From: AP-15 sp963698995
Lineage (GTDB): Bacteria > Pseudomonadota > Alphaproteobacteria > ATCC43930 > CGMCC-115725
Length of the DNA: 64,000 nucleotides
Assembly: GCA_963698995.1 (NCBI GenBank)
Contig: CAVOTD010000069.1
Location: 62,001-126,000, forward strand
Reading direction: 5' to 3'
This document shows positions 44,695-53,906 of this stretch, piece after piece (the stretch's first letter is position 1; every line of letters starts with the position of its first letter). The notes beneath the pieces are model-generated. The model worked only from the letters and a program-made list of their open reading frames with translations, did no database searches and was not told the origin of the DNA. Made by a program: the position numbers and the translations under genes.

Positions 44695-45858
44695 CTACCG
44701 GCGGCCGAAACGGGCGACGGCGAAGACCACGACCAGCAAGGCGATCGCGATGACGCCGATCCCGACAGCGCCCCATAGGGTCGCGGTCAAAACCGTGATG
44801 CGAAAGTTCGCGGATTCGGACTGTCCGCCGGTCGCATTGGCGCGAATCGTCGTCTGATAATCGCCGGCGATGGCGCGGGGCGACGGGGTCAAAGTGACCT
44901 TGATGGGTTGCGACTTGCCGGCCGCGAGATCGGGCAGCTGTTTCGGATCGAAGCTGGTTTTCCAGCCCTCCGGGGCCGTCGCGCTAAATTCGACATCGCG
45001 CGCCGCCTCGCTGCCGTCATTGCGCACCACGACGGTCAATTGACTGTCCTGCCCGGCATAAGCCTCGCCGCTGAGCCGCCCGCCTTCTCCGGCCAGCGCC
45101 AGGCGCGCCTGCCCAAGGACGGTGATGCCGAGGTCGAGATCGGCCGAAGCGGCTTCGCTCTTGGCATGCAGCACAAGCTTATAGTCCCCGGCCGGTGTGT
45201 CCCGCGGCAGCGCCACCGAGGCTTCGATGTCCTTCGATTTCCCGGCCTCAATCGGAATGCTGGTGATTTGCTGGCTGCCATAGGCCTCGGTGAAGGTCAC
45301 CTGGAAGTTCTTCGGCGCATCGGCGCTGAAATTGATCGTCGCGTCGCGACCACTGTCATTGGCGACGGTGACCCTGAATTTGAACGACGTCGTCGCGGTC
45401 CCGCGCAGCGATGGGAAATTCGTGGTGAGCTTGAGCTTGGCCGGCAGCTCTTGCCCTATGGTAACGGTGATCGGGAGCTTGAGATCGCTTCCATCTCCCT
45501 TTGCTTCGACAAGAAAGCGATATTCGCCGGGGCCGCTGCCCGCCGGCGGTTCGAGGCGCAGTTGAAGCTTCTCCTCGGTATCGGGCGCCACGATCGCCGA
45601 TTCGATGGGCTGGCCGCCGCCGAGCACCGTCGCCTTCCAGCCCTTTGCGACCTCCGGCACCGCGAGGGCCAACTGCTGCGGCGGATGATTGAAGTTGCGC
45701 AGTGACAAGTCGATTGTCGTGGTCTCGCCGGCGCGGACAGTCAACGCCGGATAGCGCGTCGTCAAATAGACGCCGGTGATGCCTGAAGGCTTATCGGCGG
45801 CGTGGGCGACGATAGAGATTAATACGAGAAACCCACCTGCGACGAACCGCAGTGCCAT
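44695..45858 (-). CDS. Membrane-anchored NEW3-domain protein of an ABC exporter operon
   Basis: A 387-residue exported protein. ATG 45858 gives a signal peptide (ALRFVAGGFLVLISIVAHAA). The ectodomain is three or four immunoglobulin-like NEW3/CARDB repeats (TVRAGETTTIDLSLRNFNH, KFRVTVANDSGRDATINFSA, SQLTVVVRNDGSEAARDVEF). It ends with a single membrane anchor (TLWGAVGIGVIAIALLVVVF) and a short basic tail (ARFGRR). Such proteins are often encoded before an ATPase and an ABC-2 permease, as here. The 15 bases spanning the stop codon are tandemly duplicated. Role probably in export or adhesion; unproven. Confidence 0.85.
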   Translation of the reverse strand: MALRFVAGGFLVLISIVAHAADKPSGITGVYLTTRYPALTVRAGETTTIDLSLRNFNHPPQQLALAVPEVAKGWKATVLGGGQPIESAIVAPDTEEKLQLRLEPPAGSGPGEYRFLVEAKGDGSDLKLPITVTIGQELPAKLKLTTNFPSLRGTATTSFKFRVTVANDSGRDATINFSADAPKNFQVTFTEAYGSQQITSIPIEAGKSKDIEASVALPRDTPAGDYKLVLHAKSEAASADLDLGITVLGQARLALAGEGGRLSGEAYAGQDSQLTVVVRNDGSEAARDVEFSATAPEGWKTSFDPKQLPDLAAGKSQPIKVTLTPSPRAIAGDYQTTIRANATGGQSESANFRITVLTATLWGAVGIGVIAIALLVVVFAVARFGRR

Positions 45859-46020
45859 CTCAATCCTCCGAGACCGATCATCGACGCGCTTCCCGCCCGG
45901 GCGTGTGGCTTGGCGCGCGGCCGGATCCAATTGCCGGCGCGTTGAAATACGTCAGGCCGCACTCAGGCCGAAATTAACAATTTTTCATGTTGCCGCGGTA
46001 AATCGGCCGTTGCGAACGGT

Positions 46021-46830
46021 TCAAAACGGAGTCCCGATATTGCGGGCGAACCAGCTTGGCGTGGGGTTGCCCGGAACCCCGGAAGTAACCAGCGAATACG
46101 CATCCACATACCACTCGCTGCCCGGATAATTGTGACCGAGCACCGCGGCATTTTCTTTCGCTTCGTCGGTCAGACCGAGAGCCAGGTCGCATTCGACCAG
46201 ACGCTCCAATGCTTCGGGCACATGGGTCGTTGTCTGATAATCGTCGATGACCCGTTTAAATCGATTGATTGCCGCCAGGTATTGTCCCCGATTTAGGTAA
46301 TAGCGCCCGATCTCCATCTCCTTACCGGCGAGATGATCCCGCGTAAAATCGAGCTTGAGCTTGGCGTCTCGAGCATATTTGCTATCGGGGAAACGGCGCA
46401 CGACGTCTTCAAGAGCCTTCAAGGCAAGTTCGGTTGTTTTCTGGTCGCGCCCGACATCGACGATTTGCACGTAATAAGAAATTGCTCGCAGATAGTAGGC
46501 GTAAGCGATGTCGCGGTGACCCGGATGGAGTTGAATAAAGCGGTCCGCTGCAATGATCGCCTCCCCGTAATTCCCCGCTTCATAAAGGGCGTAGGCGCCC
46601 ATCAGCTGGCCTTTGGTCGCCCACACGGAATACGGGTGCTGACTTTCGACCTCCTGAAAAGTTTTGGCGGCGGTCGCGTAGCGCTCTTCGACGAGCTCGT
46701 CCATGGCCTTGTTGTAGAGATCGTCGACCGGCTTCTCGACATAAACTTCTTTCTTCGAGCCGCCGCAAGCGGACAGCGCATAGATCGACGCTGCGACGCC
46801 CAACCACCTGAGTAAGGGCAACGAACGCAT
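46021..46830 (-). CDS. bamD: Outer-membrane protein assembly lipoprotein BamD
   Basis: A 269-residue lipoprotein of the BAM complex that inserts outer-membrane beta-barrels. The lipobox is YALSACGGS near residue 22. The mature part begins VEKPVDDLYNKAMDELVEER and continues through about five TPR-like repeats (YATAAKTFQEVESQHPYSVW, YGEAIIAADRFIQLHPGHRD, IGRYYLNRGQYLAAINRFK). Length normal. It lies just downstream of lpxC, the usual alphaproteobacterial arrangement. Confidence 0.95.
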   Translation of the reverse strand: MRSLPLLRWLGVAASIYALSACGGSKKEVYVEKPVDDLYNKAMDELVEERYATAAKTFQEVESQHPYSVWATKGQLMGAYALYEAGNYGEAIIAADRFIQLHPGHRDIAYAYYLRAISYYVQIVDVGRDQKTTELALKALEDVVRRFPDSKYARDAKLKLDFTRDHLAGKEMEIGRYYLNRGQYLAAINRFKRVIDDYQTTTHVPEALERLVECDLALGLTDEAKENAAVLGHNYPGSEWYVDAYSLVTSGVPGNPTPSWFARNIGTPF

Positions 46831-46906
46831 CGGCTAACTCGTTAAGGAATATGACTGGCCGCTTATAGCACAGCTCGCGAGCGCCTGGGCAAGCCGAGGA
46901 TTTCCG

Positions 46907-47836
46907 TCAGTCCCCGGCGAGTTGCAACTCGGGCCCGCATTCGACCCCGCCGCGATTGGTCGTCCGGCTCAGCGCGGTGTAGCACCAGGCATCGCGGTCG
47001 GCGAACAGCGCGACGAGCAGCAGCCTCGTATGAGCATGGCCCGACCGCACGCCGCGAAAGCTTCCGATGAGCGGCGCGCCGGCGAGGTAGAGGTCGCCAA
47101 ACGCATCCAGCAGCTTATGGCGGACAAATTCGTCGCCATAGCGCAAACCACCGATGTTCAGCACCTGATCGCGGCCGACGACGACGGCGTTGTCGAGCGA
47201 TCCACCGCGCGCAAAGCCCGCCGCCCGCAAGCGATCCACTTCATCGAGAAGCCCAAAAGTCCGCGCGCGGCTGAGCTCGGTCTTGAACGTCGCCGCATCG
47301 AATACCACACAGATCTCCTGCCGGCGAATCAACGGATTGTCGAAATCGATCTCGAAGCTCATCGACAAGCCGTGATCGGGAACCAGTGTCGCCGTCGCAC
47401 CGTCTTTGGTGACGGTAACCGGCTTCAGGACCTTGATCGCGCGCCGGGCCGCATCCTGCTCGGCGACGCCAGCGCACTCGATCAAAAACAGGAACGGCGC
47501 GGCACTGCCGTCCATGACCGGCACTTCCGGACCATCGAGTTCGACTATCGCATTATCGATGGCGGCGCCGGCTAGTGCCGCCATCAGATGCTCGACCGTA
47601 CTTACGGTGATCCCTTCGCCGTTGGAAAGCACGGTGCAGAGCGGCGATTCTATAACGTTGGCCCAGTTCGCACGGATCTCCACCGCCGAATCGGTGCGAT
47701 GGAAGACAATTCCAGTATCGGGTGGCGCGGGCCGCAAAACCATCGCGACCTTTTGGCCCGAATGAAGTCCAACCCCCCGGCATCCGATAACTGTTTTCAG
47801 CGTCTGCTGAGACGCCGCCGTAAAATCCCCCAGCAT
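46907..47836 (-). CDS. lpxC: UDP-3-O-acyl-N-acetylglucosamine deacetylase
   Basis: A 309-residue zinc enzyme that catalyses the committed step of lipid A synthesis. The start TLKTVIGCRGVGLHSGQKVA is typical. Zinc ligands are in TVSTVEHLMAALAG (His) and VRHKLLDAFGDLYLAG (His, Asp). The catalytic His is in RSGHAHTRLL. It lies 76 bases upstream of bamD and follows ftsZ after a gap of about 310 bases. Confidence 0.96.
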   Translation of the reverse strand: MLGDFTAASQQTLKTVIGCRGVGLHSGQKVAMVLRPAPPDTGIVFHRTDSAVEIRANWANVIESPLCTVLSNGEGITVSTVEHLMAALAGAAIDNAIVELDGPEVPVMDGSAAPFLFLIECAGVAEQDAARRAIKVLKPVTVTKDGATATLVPDHGLSMSFEIDFDNPLIRRQEICVVFDAATFKTELSRARTFGLLDEVDRLRAAGFARGGSLDNAVVVGRDQVLNIGGLRYGDEFVRHKLLDAFGDLYLAGAPLIGSFRGVRSGHAHTRLLLVALFADRDAWCYTALSRTTNRGGVECGPELQLAGD

Positions 47837-48153
47837 GCGACAGACTTTTCGAAGGTGGTCCCCGAACGAATAAGACCCTACCGGCGCCCCGACTTTGCCT
47901 CAAATCACTCTTTGTTGCCGATTGTTGCACAGCAGCGAGGAAGCTGCATGGTTCTAGGCAAAAAACGGCGCCACAATTGTCCCGGATCGTCGGCGTCTGC
48001 ACGGCTGCCGCGAAAACCGCGGCGACAGAACGCTAATTGCGGCGCGAGCCTCCCGACCAAACTCTCAGCTTTTCGCCCGCCGGTTTTCCCGGTTTCCGGG
48101 CTCGCAGGCTACGCCCGCGTCCCGGAACGACAGGCATCTGACCGGCCGGCAGT
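47837..48153. other. Intergenic region between ftsZ and lpxC
   Basis: About 317 bases with no supported ORF. It should contain the ftsZ terminator and the lpxC promoter, but I could not identify a clear hairpin with a T-run. Confidence 0.35.
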
Positions 48154-49647
48154 TCAGTTCGCCTGGCGACGCAGGAAGGCAGGGATGTCGAGCAGATCGT
48201 CTTCCTTGCTGAGATTGGGCCGCTCATCCGGCTCGAGCGGCGCCAGCCGGGGTTGGGCGCTCGACTGAACGGTCGCTTTCGCCGGTTGCGCCGGCGGACG
48301 CGGCGCCGGCGGCGGGGTGGTCACACGAGCCCGGCCGACCCCGGTCACCCGTTCAATCAGGCTCGGCACGCGCCCTTTGGGTTTCGTTGCTGCCTCTCGC
48401 GCGGCAGCGGGAACGGCGGGCTGCGTCAGCGGCACCGGCCGCGCGCCGCCGGCATCCGCCGGCTTGGGGCTAATGAACGCGCCATTGCGGATTGCGGCAT
48501 TCTCGGCCGCCTCGGCGGCCTGCGGCACCGGCTCGCTGTCGAGTTCAGGACGCGACCCCGGCTTGGCGGCCGTCGCCGAATTCTGCGTTAGCATCGGCTG
48601 CGTGTAGCCATCGGTCGTGCCCTCTCGCACCGCATCCCGGCTGCTGACCAGGCTGATTGCCGGACGCGGTTGAGCGACAACTTCGGCATCGATCCCGGTC
48701 GCCACCACGGAGATCCGCATCTTGCCATCGAGCCGCTCGTCGAAGGTCGAGCCGAAGATGATGTTGGCTTCGGGGTCGACCTCTTCCCGGATCCGATTCG
48801 CCGCCTCGTCGACCTCGAACAAGGTCATGTCGAGGCCGCCCGTAATGTTGATCAGCACGCCCCTGGCGCCTTTCATCGACACGTCTTCGAGCAACGGGTT
48901 CGAGATCGCGGCCTCGGCGGCATCGGTCGCCCGCTTCTCGCCTTCGGCCTCGCCGGTGCCCATCATCGCCTTGCCCATTTCGCCCATGACGGTGCGGATG
49001 TCGGCGAAATCGAGATTGATCAGCCCGGGCATGACCATCAGATCGGTGACGCCGCGCACCCCTGAATGCAGGACGTCGTCGGCCATCTTGAAGGCATCCG
49101 CGAAGGTCGTCCGCTCATTGGCGACGCGAAACAGGTTCTGGTTGGGAATGATGATCAGGGTATCAACGAATTTCTGCAGTTCCTCGATGCCGGCTTCGGC
49201 CATGTGCATGCGATGACTGCCCTCGAAGTGAAACGGCTTGGTCACCACGCCGACCGTCAGAATTCCCGATTCGCGCGCGATTCGAGCGATGACCGGAGCG
49301 CCGCCGGTGCCGGTGCCGCCGCCCATCCCGGCGGTGATGAAGACCATGTTCGAGCCGCCCATCGCCTCCAGGATGTCGTCGAGCGCCTCCTCGGCTGCGG
49401 CGCGGCCGACGTCGGGTCGCGACCCGGCGCCGAGCCCGCGGGTGACGCCGATACCGAGCTGGATCTTGCGCGGCGCGCTCGATTGCAGCAGCGCCTGAGC
49501 GTCGGTATTGCAGACCACGAATTCGCAGCCGATCAAATTCGAACGGATCATGTTGTTGACGGCGTTCCCCCCGGCGCCGCCGACCCCGACCACAGTGATG
49601 CGGGGTTTCATCTCGTGCTCGTCCTTAGGGATGCTCAGATTGATCAT
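48154..49647 (-). CDS. ftsZ: Cell division GTPase FtsZ
   Basis: A 497-residue tubulin-like GTPase that forms the Z ring. I chose ATG 49647 because ggagg lies eight bases upstream and the N-terminus INLSIPKDEHEMKPRITVVG is standard; the longer frame starts with GTG at 49662. The tubulin signature is FITAGMGGGTGTGGAPV, and the T7 loop region is LINLDFADIRTVM. A long Ala/Pro-rich linker is followed by the conserved C-terminal peptide region (DIPAFLRRQAN) that binds FtsA and other partners. Confidence 0.97.
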   Translation of the reverse strand: MINLSIPKDEHEMKPRITVVGVGGAGGNAVNNMIRSNLIGCEFVVCNTDAQALLQSSAPRKIQLGIGVTRGLGAGSRPDVGRAAAEEALDDILEAMGGSNMVFITAGMGGGTGTGGAPVIARIARESGILTVGVVTKPFHFEGSHRMHMAEAGIEELQKFVDTLIIIPNQNLFRVANERTTFADAFKMADDVLHSGVRGVTDLMVMPGLINLDFADIRTVMGEMGKAMMGTGEAEGEKRATDAAEAAISNPLLEDVSMKGARGVLINITGGLDMTLFEVDEAANRIREEVDPEANIIFGSTFDERLDGKMRISVVATGIDAEVVAQPRPAISLVSSRDAVREGTTDGYTQPMLTQNSATAAKPGSRPELDSEPVPQAAEAAENAAIRNGAFISPKPADAGGARPVPLTQPAVPAAAREAATKPKGRVPSLIERVTGVGRARVTTPPPAPRPPAQPAKATVQSSAQPRLAPLEPDERPNLSKEDDLLDIPAFLRRQAN

Positions 49648-49754
49648 GCGGTTGTCCTCCACTGCTACGCTGCCTCTACGAATTCCCGGTCCGGTCCGGG
49701 CTCCCCCCTCGCTGGCTCACGCGTCGCCGGGCGAGCAACAAAGTCGAATCTGCC

Positions 49755-51090
49755 TCAAAAGTTCTCCTTCAGCCAATGACCCAATCGGCCGAAAACGCCG
49801 CTGCGCGAGCGTTCGGGGTGGCGCCTGACGCCCGACACCTCGGCGCGCTCCGACAAAGCAAAGTGCAACAGCCCGGCAGTCGTCGCAAAGGCCGGCCCGC
49901 CGGTCGCTTCGGCCAAGCCGGCAACCCGCTGCGGCCGGCCGATCCGAACCTGCTTGTCGAGGATAAGGCCGGCGAATTCGCGCGCTCCGTGCAGCTGACA
50001 GGCGCCGCCGGTCAGCACGACGCGCCGGCCGGCGACCTTGTCGAACCCGCTCGCCTCCAGGCGATTGCGCACGAGCTCGAAAGTCTCCTCGATGCGCGGC
50101 GCGATGATCCCGACGAGCAGCGATTTCGGGACATGATTAACGTGGCCTTCCTCTTCCTCGCCGATTTGCGGGACGGCAATCATCTCTCGCTCGTCGGTGC
50201 TCGAAGAGATGGCGCTGCCGAACAGCGTCTTCATGCGCTCGGCATGGGCGATCGGGGTCGACAACCCGCGGGCAATGTCGTTGGTGACGTGCCCCCCGCC
50301 GACCGGCACATAGTCGGCAAAGATCAGGTTGCCATCGAAGAACACCCCGATAGTCGTGGTGCCGCCACCCATGTCGATCACGGTGACGCCGAGACCGATC
50401 TCGTCTTCGACGAGGCAGGAGAGGCCGGAGGCATAGGGGCTGACGACCAGCGCATCGATCTCGAGGTGCGAGCGCCCGACCGCCGCGGTGTGGTTGCGCA
50501 CGCTGGCCGCGCTCGCCGTCACGACGTGCATATTGACCCCGAGCCGCTCGCCGAGCATGCCGCGCGGGTCCCGAATGCCCCGGCTGTCGTCGACCGAAAA
50601 CCCGACCGGGACCGAATGGATAATCTGACGATCGCCCGGCTCGCGCATCAGGTAACCATGCTCGAGCGCCCGCCGCATCTCGGCATCGCTGATCTCGCGA
50701 CCGGTAATTCCGATCTCAGCCTTGATGATGCGTGAAGCAGAGAAACCGCCCGACAGGTTGGCGACCAGACGCTGGATCGTCTCACCTGCCATTTCCTCGG
50801 CCGCGTGCACCGCATTCAAAATCGATTTACCGGCAGCTTCCAGGTCGACGATGGCGCCGCTGCGCACGCCGCGGGAAATCTGATGGCCGATGCCGAGGAC
50901 GCGAGGCTCTGTCGTCCCCGACCTGCGCGATGAAACAACAGATCTTCGTGGTGCCGATATCGAGCGCGGCGATCAGGCTGCCGCGCGGACGGATCGGCGG
51001 CTTGCGCGATTTCGCGTATCCGTCGGGCGCGGCGGTCGCGCGCTCCCTGGCAGGTTTCGCGCGCGGCGGCGCTTCATCCGTTGCGCTCAT
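49755..51090 (-). CDS. ftsA: Cell division protein FtsA (one-base frameshift)
   Basis: An actin-like protein that tethers FtsZ to the membrane. The N-terminal part, from ATG 51090 (overlapping the ftsQ stop by ATGA), reads GSLIAALDIGTTKICCFIAQ (phosphate 1 motif). One extra base near 50910 shifts the frame between VGDD and RVLGIGHQISRGVRSGA. The rest reads VTVIDMGGGTTTIGVFFDG (phosphate 2), VVLTGGACQLHGA (adenosine motif) and the C-terminal amphipathic helix SGVFGRLGHWLKENF. Repaired length 444 residues. FtsA is essential in most bacteria, so the indel is probably a sequencing error. Confidence 0.92.
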
Positions 51091-51944
51091 GTGTTCTTCG
51101 CCGACAGGCGTCCCTTCTTGGGTGTCGGCGGCTCCTTCGCCGCCTCGGGGTTCACCCGAAGAACCAGACGATCCGGGAGGCGCACATCGACCGTCTGCAC
51201 GTCGCGTTTCAGAATGGCGTTCGATCGCTCGAGCCGGGCGAGCTGGGCCCACGCGTACGCCGGCGCATCGGCGGGCAGGAGCACATCGATTGCATTATCG
51301 ATGCGCAGGTTCCAGCGGCGATCGCCGACGCGGATCGCTGCGCTGACGCGCGACGAAAGATCGGGCTCGCTGGCCAGCATGTCGATGAGCTCGGCGGCGT
51401 GTCTCGCGGCGGTCGGACCGACGACCAACGGCAGCTTGGCGAAACGGTCGAGCCGGGTCACCGGGATCACCGAACCCCCGCGATCGATCAGCTCGAGCTT
51501 GCCGCCATGCTGCCAAAGGGCGAGCGGCTTGCGCTCGACAAGGCGGACATAGAGCGTATCGGGAAGACGGCGCTCGACCACCGCCGAGCGCACCCAGGGC
51601 AGAGCCTCGAGCCGTTCCTTTGCCCGCCTTGGGCTCATCGCCAGGATCGGCGTGCCGGGCCCGGCGTCGAGGGCGGCGAGGATCGTCTCGCGATCCGTCG
51701 TCTCGCGTCCTTCGACCTTGACGTCGACGACCACCAGCCCGAGCCGAGCGGTGCCGTCGAGCAACCGGTCGAGGGCGTATTCCAGCCCCGATTGCCCGAG
51801 CGGCGAGCGGGCCAGCTGAAACGCTCCGAATATTCCACTCGCGAGCAGGAGGGACAGCCCGATCCACAACGCAAAGCGGCGGAGCAGCGAGGAAACCCCG
51901 CTCCGTCGCGGGCGTCGCGGCTTTGATCCGGTCAGCCGTCGCAT
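51087..51944 (-). CDS. ftsQ: Cell division protein FtsQ
   Basis: A 285-residue bitopic divisome protein. A short basic cytoplasmic tail precedes the membrane segment LWIGLSLLLASGIFGAFQLA. The POTRA domain follows (LVVVDVKVEGRETTDRETIL, PRRAKERLEALPWVRSAVVE), then the beta domain (RLPDTLYVRLVERKPLALWQ). Its start overlaps ddl and its stop overlaps ftsA, as in the standard dcw cluster. No frame problem seen. Confidence 0.93.
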   Translation of the reverse strand: MRRLTGSKPRRPRRSGVSSLLRRFALWIGLSLLLASGIFGAFQLARSPLGQSGLEYALDRLLDGTARLGLVVVDVKVEGRETTDRETILAALDAGPGTPILAMSPRRAKERLEALPWVRSAVVERRLPDTLYVRLVERKPLALWQHGGKLELIDRGGSVIPVTRLDRFAKLPLVVGPTAARHAAELIDMLASEPDLSSRVSAAIRVGDRRWNLRIDNAIDVLLPADAPAYAWAQLARLERSNAILKRDVQTVDVRLPDRLVLRVNPEAAKEPPTPKKGRLSAKNT

Positions 51945-52851
51945 GACGCATTCTCCACCATCCAGGCAACCAGCTCGTCAAAGCCGATGCCGACATGGCG
52001 CGCAATGTCGGGCACCAAAGAGGTCGGGGTCATGCCCGGCTGGGTGTTCACCTCCAGTAGACAGAGGCGTCCGCAACCCCCGGGCGTATCATCATATCGC
52101 AGATCGGCCCGGCTCACCCCGCGGCAGCCGAGCGCCCGATGGGCGCGCAGTGCAATGTCGAGCGCCTCCTCATAAATCACCGACGGCACCGGTGCCGGCA
52201 CCAAGTGGTCAGACCCGCCGGTCGCGTATTTTGCCGTGTAATCGTAGAAGCTGCCGCGCGGTACGATCTCGCAGACCCCAGAGGCCGCTCGCCCATTACC
52301 GCGACGGTGAGCTCTCGTCCGGGAACAAAACGCTCGACCAGGAGTTCGGCCCCAAAGCACCACTCCTTCACCTCTTCCCGCCAGGAATTGTCGTTCACCC
52401 GCACGATGCGCACACCGACGCTGGAGCCCTGGTTGGTCGGTTTGACGACAAAAGGCGCGGGCAGCGGATCGCCCTCGGCTAGCTCTTCGGGTCGAGCCAC
52501 GACGCCATCGGCTACCGGCAGGCCGGCATCGCGGAATATCGCCTTTGCGGTTGGCTTATGCATCGCCAGGGCCGAGGCGAGGACGCCCGAATGGGTGTAG
52601 GCGATGCCCAGCATCTCGAACACGCCCTGGACCGTCCCGTCTTCCCCGCCGATGCCGTGCAGCGCGTTGAAAATAACGTCGGGGCGAGGCTCGAGGGCCC
52701 GCAGCAACCCCGGCAGATCGCGACCGACATCGATGACCCGCACCTTGTAGCCGCAATCCACCAGAGCTTTTGCGCACTCGCGCCCGCTCGACAACGAAAC
52801 CTCGCGCTCCGGCGACCACCCCCCCATCAGGACCGCCACGGTTTTGGTCAC
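51932..52851 (-). CDS. ddl: D-alanine--D-alanine ligase (one-base deletion)
   Basis: Makes the D-Ala-D-Ala dipeptide for peptidoglycan. The N-terminus VAVLMGGWSPEREVSLSSG, NALHGIGGEDGTVQGVFEML and VKPTNQGSSVGVRIV are in one frame. After GERPLG the remainder (VCEIVPRGSFYDYTAKYATG, CLLEVNTQPGMTPTSLVPDI) is in another. One base is missing from the C-run at 52276-52279. The repaired product is 306 residues, normal for DdlB. The end overlaps ftsQ by 13 bases. A homopolymer deletion in an essential-type gene is most easily a sequencing error. Confidence 0.92.
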
Positions 52852-52860
52852 CGCCCCCTC

Positions 52861-53906
52861 TCAGTCACGGCCCGTTTCCGTCACCCCCGCGAAAGCGGGG
52901 GCCCAGGACCCGCCGGGCACGACCGATGGATCCCTGGATTCCCGCTTTCGCGGGAATGACGAAGTAATCTGCCCGATAGCCGGAACCGGGAGACCGATCC
53001 GCTCGATCTCCCATTCCAGCATGATCCCGGAGGTCTCGTAGACCCGGCGCCTGACCTCCTCGCCCAGACCTTCGAGATCGGCCGCGGTGGCGCTGCCGGT
53101 GTTGATCAGAAAATTCGTGTGCTTCTGCGAAACCATCGCGCCGCCGCGCACCAGACCTCGGCAGCCGGCGGCGTCGATCCGCCGCCAGGCACTCTCGTCC
53201 GGCGGGTTTTTGAACGTCGATCCGCCGGTGCGTGCCCGCACCGGCTGCGTGGCCTCACGCGCGGCGCGGATCTCGGCCAGTCGGGACGCGATGGCGCTGC
53301 GATCGCCGGGAATGCCGCGCAGCCGAGCCTCGATCAAGATCCAGGCCGGATCGAGATCGCTGTGACGGTAGGACAGCCCCATCGCCGTACATTCAACGGT
53401 ATGGGTTTGGCCGCTGCGGTCGAGCGCCGTCGCCGACGCCAGCACCTCTTTGATTTCCCGGCCGTAGGCGCCGGCATTCATTCGCACACTGCCACCGATC
53501 GAGCCGGGGATGCCGGACAGAAACTCGAGCCCGGCAATTCCCGCCTCGGCAGCAGCGAGGGCCACGATGCGATCGAGCGCCGCCGCACCGGCGCGAACCT
53601 CATCGCCCGCCGACGGCAATCGCTGCACAGCCGCGCCCGAGCCGGATCGTAACACCCGGGATCCCGCCGTCGCGCACCAGCAGGTTCGATCCGACCCCGA
53701 TCACCGACACCGGGATCTCGGGCGGCAGCGCCGCCAGGAAGCCGGCGAGATCCGCGGCATCGGCCGGTCGGAACAATATTTCCGCCGGTCCGCCGACGCC
53801 AAACCAGGTCTGCTTGCCGATCTCGGCGTCGGCGATCAGCCTGCCGCGGACTGGAGGCAGCTGTGCGATCAGCGCGGCAGTTGATGGCTTGCGCAGTCCG
53901 CATCAT
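52861..53906 (-). CDS. murB: UDP-N-acetylenolpyruvoylglucosamine reductase (two indels; repeat-derived tail)
   Basis: A FAD enzyme reducing UDP-GlcNAc-enolpyruvate to UDP-MurNAc. ATG 53906 overlaps the murC stop. An extra base near 53892 hides the N-terminal frame that reads QTWFGVGGPAEILFRPAD and VSVIGVGSNLLVRDGGIPGV. A second extra base between about 53605 and 53655 separates it from EFLSGIPGSIGGSVRMNAGA and TGGSTFKNP. Repaired length 347. The last ~33 residues (SSFPRKRESRDP…) are translated from an extragenic palindrome at 52879-52961, so the native C-terminus (about …IERIGLPVPAIG) has been extended. Confidence 0.9.
52879..52961. repeat. Extragenic palindromic repeat inside the murB 3' end
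   Basis: Two hairpin arms in inverted orientation: CCCCCGC-gaaa-GCGGGGG (left, in 52879-52907) and TTCCCGC-tttc-GCGGGAA (right, in 52932-52961), both followed by the 'gggnnccagg' type extension. Read on the minus strand it encodes the familiar FPRKRESRDP peptide. It separates murB from ddl and replaces the murB stop. Confidence 0.8.
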
